Source: Desulfuromusa sp. (GTDB lineage: Bacteria; Desulfobacterota; Desulfuromonadia; Desulfuromonadales; Geopsychrobacteraceae). Taken from it: a stretch of 11,765 nucleotides of DNA. A program made the translations under genes and the position numbers. This document shows positions 5,500-11,765 of the stretch, piece by piece. The DNA lies in assembly GCA_029934755.1 (NCBI GenBank), contig JAOZLQ010000063.1, forward strand, positions 1-11,765, written 5' to 3'. Positions within the stretch are counted from its first letter, which is position 1. Each line of letters begins with the position of its first letter. The notes beneath the pieces are model-generated. The model was not told where the DNA came from. It did not search any database and worked only from the letters and a program-made list of their open reading frames with translations.

Positions 5500-5979
5500 T
5501 TAATCGTCTTTCAATGCAACTAGGGAGGCTCCTGATGCAAAAATTTGCAGAGCGTCTTCCTCCCCGGTCATCAGCTTCCAGACAATGGTATTGGCATCGA
5601 CTTCTGGTAATTCGTCTGCCCCCAATTCTGGCAATCCCATTTTATACTCCTGGTCATCAGCAAGAAGATTGGTCAGGAATAAGCCGACAATGGTGTTGAG
5701 CAGTTCATTCAGAATATCGTCCATCTGCAACTGGGTTATTTCATCATCATCAATACCAAAGATATTTCCGGTGAGTTTTTGCAGAAATGCTTTGGACATG
5801 GCCAGGCGAATTTCGCCCAAAATGGGGTCGTTGATTAATAGACTATTCCAGGCAAGTTCCTCAATGGAGATTTCATGGGAACGATCGAAATGTTCCATCA
5901 CTTCCATAAAAGCCATATTTTCAAGAGTTTGGCTAGCCGCATTAATCATCGACTGGTAAAGGGGATTATGTTCAATCAT
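5500..5979 (-). CDS. Divergent CheX/CheC-like protein
   Basis: A 159-residue protein of low overall likeness to the two cheX products. It keeps the phosphatase signature: D88-x3-E92-x2-N95 in DDILNELLN, and P117 in MGLPEL exactly 22 residues after the Asn. The N-terminal QTLENMAFMEV resembles the helix that opens CheX domains. I prefer ATG at 5977-5979 over the TTG one codon earlier, because GGAG at 5987-5990 is then 7 bases away. The protein is very acidic. Placed between two cheY genes, it is a likely CheY-P phosphatase or CheY-binding protein. The family call rests on one motif, so the function is a moderate inference. Confidence 0.75.
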   Translation of the reverse strand: MIEHNPLYQSMINAASQTLENMAFMEVMEHFDRSHEISIEELAWNSLLINDPILGEIRLAMSKAFLQKLTGNIFGIDDDEITQLQMDDILNELLNTIVGLFLTNLLADDQEYKMGLPELGADELPEVDANTIVWKLMTGEEDALQIFASGASLVALKDD

Positions 5980-6006
5980 CAAATATCTCCATGAGAATTC
6001 TGTTTG

Positions 6007-6381
6007 TTATTCATCCATAAAGTCAGCAAGTGCGTCCAGCATAACCGGTGGTGAAACTGGTTTATTGAGAACCCGATGAGCTCCCAGTTTCAATAGCTGT
6101 GCTTCTTTGGCCGGATTGCCAGCACTGGTAATAACAACCACTGGCAGATCGCCGAGTTTTGGACTGGCTTTCACCCATTTAACCAGGGTTTCTCCATCCA
6201 TAACGGGCATGTTTAGATCAGTTAATAACAAGTCAACTTCCTGAGCCTTAGCGGCAGTCAGGGCTTCTTTGCCATGTTCTGCTTCGATAATTTCCACATC
6301 TCCCAGACCTATAATCTGTAGGCAACGTTTGATAAACATCCGGGCGGTAGCCGAGTCGTCCGCGATAATAATTCGTTTCAT
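6007..6381 (-). CDS. Second CheY-like response regulator
   Basis: A 124-residue receiver domain without output domain. The phosphorylation machinery is complete: D8/D9, D55 in LLLTDLNMP, T85 in VVITSAG and K107 in NKPVS. It starts with ATG 6379-6381, which overlaps the stop of the HDOD gene by one base (TGATG), pointing to translational coupling; GGAGA lies at 6391-6395. It differs well from the other CheY, so it may act as a phosphate sink or work with the HDOD protein encoded immediately upstream. Substrate kinase is presumably the CheA of this operon. Confidence 0.92.
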   Translation of the reverse strand: MKRIIIADDSATARMFIKRCLQIIGLGDVEIIEAEHGKEALTAAKAQEVDLLLTDLNMPVMDGETLVKWVKASPKLGDLPVVVITSAGNPAKEAQLLKLGAHRVLNKPVSPPVMLDALADFMDE

Positions 6382-7259
6382 CAGTTCTTTTCTCCCGAGC
6401 CATTAAATGACCCTTCCAGTTTCTCAAATTCTATATCGACGTTCAGCATGATCGTTGCGAGTGTTTTTGGACCGATTTTGATGTAATCGGTATATTGCTG
6501 ATCAAGTTTATAGCGCATACTATCAGCTCCGGTACCAAAGCCGCCCATCATGGCGATATTATCGCCAAGGTGCACCGCATAAATTAACGCTCGGTATTCT
6601 TCTTTTGCTTTAGAAGGTTCATGGTGATGGAGAATGACTTCACATAGTTCGTCAGGCAAATTCCATTCTTTAGCAAGTTCGTAGCCGGCTCTGGTGTGAT
6701 CAAATCCAACCAGTTTTTCTTCGGCATCAAGATAGTCAAGGCCCTCTTCGGTGGTGATGAGTTCAACGGCTTCAGCGACCGTTCCTTGAAGGTAGTCTGA
6801 GATGAGAGCTTTGCCAATGTCATGTAATAAACCAGCAGTAAAAGCAAGCTCGGGGCTGATATCAGCACCACTCTGTGTCACCACTTCACGCGAGGCAATG
6901 GCTGTGCGTAAATCATGTTTCCACAGATCACCACCCGCGGATTCATAACCAGAGAGCTCTTTTTCAAATAACTTCCCCGCACAATCTCCAACAGCAATGC
7001 TGACTATAATGCGTTCGCCCAGATAGGAAATGGCCCGGTCGATTGAGGTAATATTGTTGATCAGTCCAAATGCAGCTGAGTTGACAATTTTAAGCACCCG
7101 CGCCGTCAAGTTTGCATCATTTCTCACTAAATTTATGACATCGATCAGATCGTGGTCAGCCTTAGCGGTGAGCTGTAAAAGTTGACTGGCACTGGCCGAG
7201 AGCATCGGTACTGATTTAACAATCTTATGCAGCTCTTCTTGACTAATTTGTTTTGCCAT
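6381..7259 (-). CDS. HDOD-domain signalling protein with intact HD-type residues
   Basis: A 292-residue cytoplasmic protein. An HDOD domain covers about residues 9-205, with the typical opening (VKSVPMLSASASQLLQL) and the VLKIVNSAAFG and SIDRAISYLG stretches. Unlike many HDOD proteins it still shows an HD-phosphohydrolase-like residue set: H115, H146-D147 in LLHDIGK, H188 in FDHTRAG, H211-213 in ILHHHEP and D233. It may thus bind metal. No GYP-type motif was seen, so cyclic-di-GMP hydrolysis should not be assumed. ATG at 7257-7259 is preferred over a TTG two codons upstream because AGGAG (7266-7270) is 6 bases away. It is coupled to the following CheY gene by a one-base overlap. HDOD proteins in che operons are known in this lineage, but their role is poorly defined. 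Confidence 0.85.
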   Translation of the reverse strand: MAKQISQEELHKIVKSVPMLSASASQLLQLTAKADHDLIDVINLVRNDANLTARVLKIVNSAAFGLINNITSIDRAISYLGERIIVSIAVGDCAGKLFEKELSGYESAGGDLWKHDLRTAIASREVVTQSGADISPELAFTAGLLHDIGKALISDYLQGTVAEAVELITTEEGLDYLDAEEKLVGFDHTRAGYELAKEWNLPDELCEVILHHHEPSKAKEEYRALIYAVHLGDNIAMMGGFGTGADSMRYKLDQQYTDYIKIGPKTLATIMLNVDIEFEKLEGSFNGSGEKN

Positions 7260-7306
7260 TATCAACTCCTGAAGCTGATGTGTTTGTTAAATGGTGAGAT
7301 GGTTAA

Positions 7307-7415
7307 GCAAAAATTTTGTCCTACAAGGCGTAGTGTTTTTTCAGGGGTGAAGACATACATCAGGTATGTCGAGATCCTGAAAAAAAGCTGCAACGCCGTA
7401 GGGCGGATTTTTTGC
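7307..7415. repeat. 109-bp imperfect palindrome between cheD and the HDOD gene
   Basis: The two ends, GCAAAAATTTTGTCCTAC (from 7307) and the reverse complement of the stretch ending at 7415 (GCAAAAAATCCGCCCTAC), match closely. Further in, TTTTTTCAGG (7336-7345) pairs with CCTGAAAAAA (7376-7385). At the centre GACATAC-ATCAG-GTATGTC (7352-7370) is a perfect 7-bp hairpin. The whole region would fold into one long stem. It fills the only sizeable gap of the operon (163 bp) and ends 7 bases from the cheD stop. No reading frame is credible. It looks like a REP/MITE-like dispersed repeat that may act as a partial terminator or RNA processing site. Confidence 0.75.
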
Positions 7416-7422
7416 GACGCCA

Positions 7423-7911
7423 TCAAAGTTGCCAGTTCGGTTTTCCGGGTGAGCTGAGAGTTATCTGCCCAGCTGATACAGAAATCGAAACAGTTCGACT
7501 ATAGTTTTTCCCCAGATCTTCAGAGACGGCACCCATACCGTAAGACCAGAGAATCTTCTTAATTGCCAATGCGTTTCGCTTGCCAATCTGAAAGGTATCA
7601 TTGGTGTCCATGACATTGGCTCCACCGCAAAGTTTAACCACCATCCCTTTACCACGTTTATCACAACCAAACTTTGTCATCTGTGTCAGTAGCGCTGGAA
7701 TCGCAGTATCAGCAAAATAGCCCGGCTTTTCCTTTGCCTTGGCAGCATTAATAGATGAATCAGGAAGGGCGACATGTGCCATGCCGACGGTTCTGGTTTT
7801 TGGATCAAGAAAAATCACAGAAACACAGGATCCTAGAGCGAAGGTTTTGACATCATCACTGGGAGTATTTGAAGCGCCATAATCACCAACGCCTAAAACA
7901 ATTTGTCCCAT
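7423..7911 (-). CDS. cheD: Chemoreceptor glutamine deamidase CheD
   Basis: A 162-residue CheD. In its family it deamidates specific Gln residues of methyl-accepting chemoreceptors and can be held by CheC-type proteins. The thiol catalytic residues T23, C29 (in TFALGSCVSVIF) and H46 (in GMAHVALP) line up with the Thermotoga CheD triad at a constant offset of two. The GGAN and SRTVSI stretches of the family are present. ATG at 7909-7911 follows the cheB stop directly (TAA then ATG), with GGAG at 7921-7924 inside the end of cheB, so translation is probably coupled. No classical two-site CheC gene is seen here; the tandem-domain fusion or the CheX proteins are candidate partners. Confidence 0.95.
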   Translation of the reverse strand: MGQIVLGVGDYGASNTPSDDVKTFALGSCVSVIFLDPKTRTVGMAHVALPDSSINAAKAKEKPGYFADTAIPALLTQMTKFGCDKRGKGMVVKLCGGANVMDTNDTFQIGKRNALAIKKILWSYGMGAVSEDLGKNYSRTVSISVSAGQITLSSPGKPNWQL

Positions 7912-8970
7912 TTATTTTTTCTCCGTAAGTAGACTTAATAGGGATGCAGAAATTTTGTCCAGTGGGACTAACCGCTCGGCACCACCTTTTTCGAAGGCAA
8001 CCTTAGGCATCCCAAAAACGACCGATGATGCTTCATCTTGAGAGATACAACGTGCGCCAGCTTGTTTCATTGCCAACATTCCTTCAGCGCCGTCCTGACC
8101 CATCCCGGTCAGCATGGCACCGACAGCATTAGCTCCCACATGTTTTGCCACCGAGTGCATCATCACATCGACAGAAGGGCAGTGGCCGCTGACTTTTTCT
8201 TCACTTCCAAGGCGAACCTGATAAAAACCGCCTGAGCGTACAACTTCAAATTGTTTTCCCCCCGGTGCAATCAATATCAGCCCCGTACGAACTCGATCAC
8301 CATGTTCAGCTTCTTTAACTTGCATTTGGCAGAGCTGATTCAGTCGATCTGAGAACATTTTGGTAAATCCAGCCGGCATATGTTGGACAATGACAGTTCC
8401 TGGAGTGTTTGCCGGGAAATTTTCAATGACGCGGCGGATTGCTTCTGTCCCCCCAGTTGATGCTCCGATGGCAATAACTTTATCGGTTGATTCAGCTAAG
8501 GCTGAAGTTGTGGATTTATGACTTTGGGGTTGGGCAGCAGGTCGTTTGCCTTTCCAATGGGAAACATTAGCTGTTGAGGCAATTTTTACTTTGGAGCGTA
8601 GCTCCATCAACATAGCATTCAGCCCTGCAGCGACATTACTGGTTGGTTTGGCGACAAAGTCGACCGCTCCAGCTTCCAGTGCTTCCATGGTGATCTGTTT
8701 GCCGCGCTGGGTCAGAGAACTGACCATAACAATTGGAATCGGATACTGGGGCATCAGCTTCCGTAGGAAAGCGACTCCATCCATGCGTGGCATTTCGACA
8801 TCTAAAGTCAAAACGTCAGGCTGCAATTGAACAATTTTATCTCGGGCAATATAGGGGTCGGGAGCCGTTCCGACCACCTCGATGCCTGGATCCATTGATA
8901 GCCCTTGGCTGAGAATGTTTCTTACCAAGGCGGAATCATCAACGACAAGAACGCGGATAGCTCGTGCCAT
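7912..8970 (-). CDS. cheB: Chemotaxis methylesterase/deamidase CheB
   Basis: A 352-residue phosphorylation-activated enzyme that removes methyl groups from receptor glutamates. The N-terminal receiver (about 5-125) has D11/D12, D57 in LTLDVEMP, S85 and K108 in AKP. A linker of about 35 residues precedes the C-terminal esterase domain (about 160-345), whose triad is S171 (GASTGG), H197 (QHMP) and D293 (GMGQDGA). These are each seven positions after the E. coli triad S164/H190/D286. Length is normal. The ATG at 8968-8970 overlaps the cheR stop by one base (TGATG), with AGGAG inside cheR. It acts in opposition to CheR encoded directly upstream. Confidence 0.97.
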   Translation of the reverse strand: MARAIRVLVVDDSALVRNILSQGLSMDPGIEVVGTAPDPYIARDKIVQLQPDVLTLDVEMPRMDGVAFLRKLMPQYPIPIVMVSSLTQRGKQITMEALEAGAVDFVAKPTSNVAAGLNAMLMELRSKVKIASTANVSHWKGKRPAAQPQSHKSTTSALAESTDKVIAIGASTGGTEAIRRVIENFPANTPGTVIVQHMPAGFTKMFSDRLNQLCQMQVKEAEHGDRVRTGLILIAPGGKQFEVVRSGGFYQVRLGSEEKVSGHCPSVDVMMHSVAKHVGANAVGAMLTGMGQDGAEGMLAMKQAGARCISQDEASSVVFGMPKVAFEKGGAERLVPLDKISASLLSLLTEKK

Positions 8971-9839
8971 CAGTGCTCTCCTTTCTGGTACAGCGCGGGT
9001 TTTAAATAACTGTAGCGGGTTTGAGCTCGTCCCAACGTTTCTGAATGGCCGATAAATAGGTAGCCTTTATCTTCAGTATGTTGGTGATAGCGACCGACTA
9101 GAGCATCGCGGGTGGGTTGATCAAAATAGATCATGACGTTGCGACAGAAGATCATTTGAAACGGTTTCTTAAATGGGAAGGTGGTATTCATCAGGTTGAA
9201 GCGTCTAAATGTTGCTTCTTTTTTTATTGTGTCGACTACCGCCATTTCATCTTGACCTGCTGGTTTGAAATATTTCCTGCGTAAAGGTTCCGGAAGCTGC
9301 ATGACCCGATCTGTTGCATAAGTACCACGACGAGCGATGGTCAGTGCTCGATCAGAAATATCGGTAGCCAGAATACCAGCATCCCAGGAACTGTAATCAG
9401 CACCCAGATATTCCCTCATCAGCATCAGGAGTGTGTATGGTTCTTCGCCACTTGAACAACCCGCACACCAAATGCGCAAATCTTTGCGATTTTGTTGTTT
9501 CAGCTTCTCAATGACCGCTGGTAATGCTGTTTCGGAGAAATAATCAAAATGATCTTTTTCCCGATTAAAATAGGTATGATTGGTTGAGATTAAATCAATC
9601 AGTTCACTTAAGGCTGCTTCGGTTTTGTCGTTATCAAGATAATCAAAATAAGCCGAAAATGTCGGCAGATTAAGCTGCCGCATTAGCTTTTGTAACCGAC
9701 CGACCAGCAGTGAACGTTTTTGTTCGGTCAGGTTGATCCCGAAACGTTTGTAGATCAGGTCCCGAAGCCGGGTGAATTCCTTATCGGAAATAGACATCAG
9801 GCTGTTGTTCTGCTGCAGTCGGTTATCGGTCAGTGTCAT
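8970..9839 (-). CDS. cheR: Chemoreceptor methyltransferase CheR
   Basis: A 289-residue S-adenosylmethionine-dependent enzyme that methylates glutamates of chemoreceptors. The N-terminal helical CheR_N domain (about 18-75) is followed by the methyltransferase domain. Visible motifs are TNHTYFNRE (86-94, family TxFFR region), the SAM loop WCAGCSSGEEPY (124-135), ATDIS (158-162), FCRNVMIYF (231-239) and LFIGHSE (261-267). The start is not firm: ATG 9839 lacks a clear ribosome site, and ATG 9797 (MSISDKEF) is an alternative that would remove 14 residues without harming the domain. It lies 17 bases after cheW and overlaps cheB by one base. Confidence 0.95.
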   Translation of the reverse strand: MTLTDNRLQQNNSLMSISDKEFTRLRDLIYKRFGINLTEQKRSLLVGRLQKLMRQLNLPTFSAYFDYLDNDKTEAALSELIDLISTNHTYFNREKDHFDYFSETALPAVIEKLKQQNRKDLRIWCAGCSSGEEPYTLLMLMREYLGADYSSWDAGILATDISDRALTIARRGTYATDRVMQLPEPLRRKYFKPAGQDEMAVVDTIKKEATFRRFNLMNTTFPFKKPFQMIFCRNVMIYFDQPTRDALVGRYHQHTEDKGYLFIGHSETLGRAQTRYSYLKPALYQKGEH

Positions 9840-9856
9840 CTTTTACAGTGTCTTTC

Positions 9857-10360
9857 TTATTCTTCTTCCAAGGTTTCAGTTAGAGCTTTCATTTCACCAG
9901 AAAAAAGTAACTTGTGGACATCAAGCAGAATCTTGACATCGTTGTTAACTTTACCCATCCCTTGAATGTAACTATCCTCAGTATTTTTACTGGTTTTTGG
10001 TGCTGGTTCAACATTGGTTTCTGGAATGTCCATGACTTCGCTGACTTCATCAACGACCAGACCTACTTCAGTCCCATCAATATTGACAACGATGATACAG
10101 GTACGGTCATCATATTCTCGATCTTCCAAACCGAAGCGGGATCGGACATCCATTATAGGAACAACTTTGCCACGTAGATTAATAACTCCACGGATAAATG
10201 CTGGCATGTCGGGGACATCGGTGATATTTAAAATTCCAATAATTTCTATAACATACTCGATTTCAATGCCGTAATCTTCACCTGCCAGATGGAAGGTTAG
10301 ATATTTATCTTTTTGTGTGTCTTCGCTTTCAAAATTGCTCATGGTTGTGTTTTCAGCCAC
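9857..10360 (-). CDS. cheW: Chemotaxis coupling protein CheW
   Basis: A 167-residue adaptor that links receptors to CheA in the membrane-associated signalling array. The body (about 18-155) is a CheW SH3-like fold, with YGIEIEYVIEIIG, the conserved FIRGVINLRGKVVPIMD stretch (55-71, NLRG at 61-64), VGLVVDEVSEVM and the closing ILLDVHKLL. The start is GTG at 10358-10360, supported by a strong GGAGG (10366-10370) 5 bases upstream; an ATG at codon 7 is less well placed. Short charged tails lie at both ends. It begins 11 bases after the cheA stop, so the two are expressed together. Confidence 0.96.
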   Translation of the reverse strand: MAENTTMSNFESEDTQKDKYLTFHLAGEDYGIEIEYVIEIIGILNITDVPDMPAFIRGVINLRGKVVPIMDVRSRFGLEDREYDDRTCIIVVNIDGTEVGLVVDEVSEVMDIPETNVEPAPKTSKNTEDSYIQGMGKVNNDVKILLDVHKLLFSGEMKALTETLEEE

Positions 10361-10371
10361 GGAATCCTCCT

Positions 10372-11765
10372 TTAAATAACTTCTTTTATGTTTTCGGCTT
10401 TATTTTTTTTACTCTCAGCTGAATCAACCAGCGTGCCAACATCAAGAATCAAACAGACGCCACCATCGCCGAGGATGGTACAGCCCGAAACTCCAGGAAC
10501 ATTTCCGATGAAGTCTGATAGCCCTTTAATGACAGTTTGTTGTTGACCGAGAATTTCGTCAATGAACAGGCAAAAGCGGGTCTCTTGAGATTCCAAAACA
10601 ATGAGGATGCCATCAGAGAGTTCTTTGGAATCTGGTCTTTTACCGAGAATGTCGTGCAATCTGACGATCGGGAGAAAATTCTCACGAAATTTCACTAGCT
10701 CGTCGCCATCTGGGGTGATAGTGATTTGATCCATGACCGGACGGAAGGCTTCTAGCATCGACAGCGTTGGAACGATACAGGTGGCAGTGCCAACCCGTAC
10801 AATCATGCCGTCGATAATGGCCAAGGTGAGTGGAATTCGCAGAATAATTTTACTTCCCTGCCCAGGGGTACTGTAGACATCAATTTTCCCTTTGATTTTT
10901 TCCAGGTTTTTCTTGACGACATCCATACCAACACCGCGACCGGAGATATCGGTAATTTTAGCAGCTGTGGAAAATCCTGGAGCAAAAATCAAGTTATTGA
11001 TCTGCTTATCGGTCATGTCTGAACCATCACCTTCGATCAACCCCTTGCTCATGGCTTTTTCAAGAATTTTTTCTTTATTCAAGCCACGTCCGTTATCTTC
11101 AATAGTGACCCAGACTTCACCTTCTTCATGGCGGGCAGAGAGTTTGACGGTCCCTTTTTCATCTTTACCAGCAGCCAGACGTTCATCTGGAGGTTCCAGG
11201 CCATGATCCAAAGAGTTGCGCAGCAGGTGAACTAGGGGGTCAGTAATCGTTTCAATGACAGTTTTGTCAATTTCGGTTTCTTCACCAATCAGTTCCAGAT
11301 CAACCTTTTTTCCGGCTTTGACTGAAATATCATGAACCAGTCGAATCATCCGGCGGAACAATCCTGAAACAGGAATCATGCGGATTGTCATGGCCATTTC
11401 TTGCAGTTCTCTCACCAGCTTTGACAGATGCTGGCCAGCTTTGTTGAAGTTTTCTAGTTCCAACCCTTTTAAGTCAGGGTTATTAATCAACATATTCTCA
11501 GCGATAACCAGTTCGCCAATCAGATTGATCAAACTATCCAGTTTTCCCAGTTCAACACGAATATCTTGCCGTTTTGCTGGAGTTTTAGTCCTGGTTGCTG
11601 GTTTGGCCTCGGCTTTGGCTTTTGTGATTGTGTCCTGCTGTTTTTTTAATGCTTTGTCAACTTGTTCAGTTGATGCTGCTCCCTGCTCAACTAAAATTTC
11701 GCCAACTGGTTTTTTCTGGGTTTCCACAGCCTTAAAAACAGATTCTTCTTTAACCCCTTCTTCAG
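10372..11765 (-). CDS. cheA: Chemotaxis histidine kinase CheA (5' part outside window)
   Basis: The C-terminal 463 or so residues of CheA. The frame is open to the window edge, so the GTG at 11727 is not the start; the phosphotransfer (P1) and CheY-binding (P2) domains lie beyond. In view are a K/A/T-rich linker, the P3 dimerisation helices (RVELGKLDSLINLIGELVIAENML onwards), and the P4 ATPase domain. P4 shows the N box HLLRNSLDHG (nt about 11200-11230), DNGRGL and GRGVGMDVV. The CheW-like P5 domain completes the visible part, ending in ILGDGGVCLILDVGTL. The motif GEILVEQGAASTEQVDKAL just before P3 is like the short helical repeat at the N-terminus of GspE/MshE ATPases and is unusual in CheA. 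This is the kinase for the CheYs and CheB encoded downstream. Confidence 0.95.
   Translation of the reverse strand, partial: EEGVKEESVFKAVETQKKPVGEILVEQGAASTEQVDKALKKQQDTITKAKAEAKPATRTKTPAKRQDIRVELGKLDSLINLIGELVIAENMLINNPDLKGLELENFNKAGQHLSKLVRELQEMAMTIRMIPVSGLFRRMIRLVHDISVKAGKKVDLELIGEETEIDKTVIETITDPLVHLLRNSLDHGLEPPDERLAAGKDEKGTVKLSARHEEGEVWVTIEDNGRGLNKEKILEKAMSKGLIEGDGSDMTDKQINNLIFAPGFSTAAKITDISGRGVGMDVVKKNLEKIKGKIDVYSTPGQGSKIILRIPLTLAIIDGMIVRVGTATCIVPTLSMLEAFRPVMDQITITPDGDELVKFRENFLPIVRLHDILGKRPDSKELSDGILIVLESQETRFCLFIDEILGQQQTVIKGLSDFIGNVPGVSGCTILGDGGVCLILDVGTLVDSAESKKNKAENIKEVI

Noticed and set aside
7227..7457. 76-codon open frame on the + strand over the palindrome
   Set aside because: It lies mainly in the imperfect palindrome and antisense to the ends of two real genes, with no ribosome site and no recognisable protein features.
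10372..11727. CheA as a complete 451-residue protein starting at GTG 11727
   Set aside because: The frame stays open to the window edge, there is no ribosome site before this GTG, and the P1 phosphotransfer domain is missing. It is the C-terminal part of a longer gene.

Overview
The window looks like a stretch of chromosome from an anaerobic, flagellated, chemotactic delta-type proteobacterium, most likely of the Desulfuromonadales (Desulfuromonas/Geobacter relatives). This is an inference from gene content: a complete cheW-cheR-cheB-cheD core, several CheX/CheC-like phosphatase genes, an HDOD protein inside the che operon, a sigma-54 activator and moderate GC content. No sequence search was possible.

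Left part (1-914, + strand). The gene for the tRNA adenosine deaminase TadA is followed after 4 bases by a tRNA-Ser (anticodon CGA). Behind the tRNA lies a stretch of about 200 bp in which the last 21 bases of the tRNA plus two flanking bases are repeated exactly. The second copy closes a 130-base, strongly folded element whose left arm is the reverse complement of the tRNA T-arm region. A strong intrinsic terminator (871-914) ends this unit.

Middle (915-2099, + strand). An AT-rich intergenic region with a plausible promoter and a palindrome resembling a FleQ box precedes a short sigma-54-dependent activator. This protein has AAA+ and Fis-type HTH domains only, and its HTH resembles that of the flagellar regulators FleQ/FlrA. 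It converges on the chemotaxis operon, with only 10 bp between the two stop codons.

Right part (11765-2110, - strand). One long chemotaxis operon runs cheA (5' end outside the window), cheW, cheR, cheB, cheD, a 109-bp imperfect palindrome, an HDOD gene, a CheY, a divergent CheX-like gene, a second CheY, two tandem cheX paralogues, and a 633-residue protein with two CheC/CheX-like domains and a degenerate receiver domain. Gene spacing is tight and several starts and stops overlap (TGATG), which suggests co-transcription and translational coupling.

How they would work together. CheA, coupled by CheW to receptors that are not encoded here, phosphorylates CheB and the two CheYs. CheR, CheB and CheD adjust receptor modification. 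The distal genes add an unusually large phospho-CheY phosphatase capacity, with five E-x2-N helices in four proteins, plus a possible scaffold with a dead receiver domain. The most unusual items are the tandem-phosphatase/pseudo-receiver fusion, the tRNA-tail element and the palindrome between cheD and the HDOD gene.
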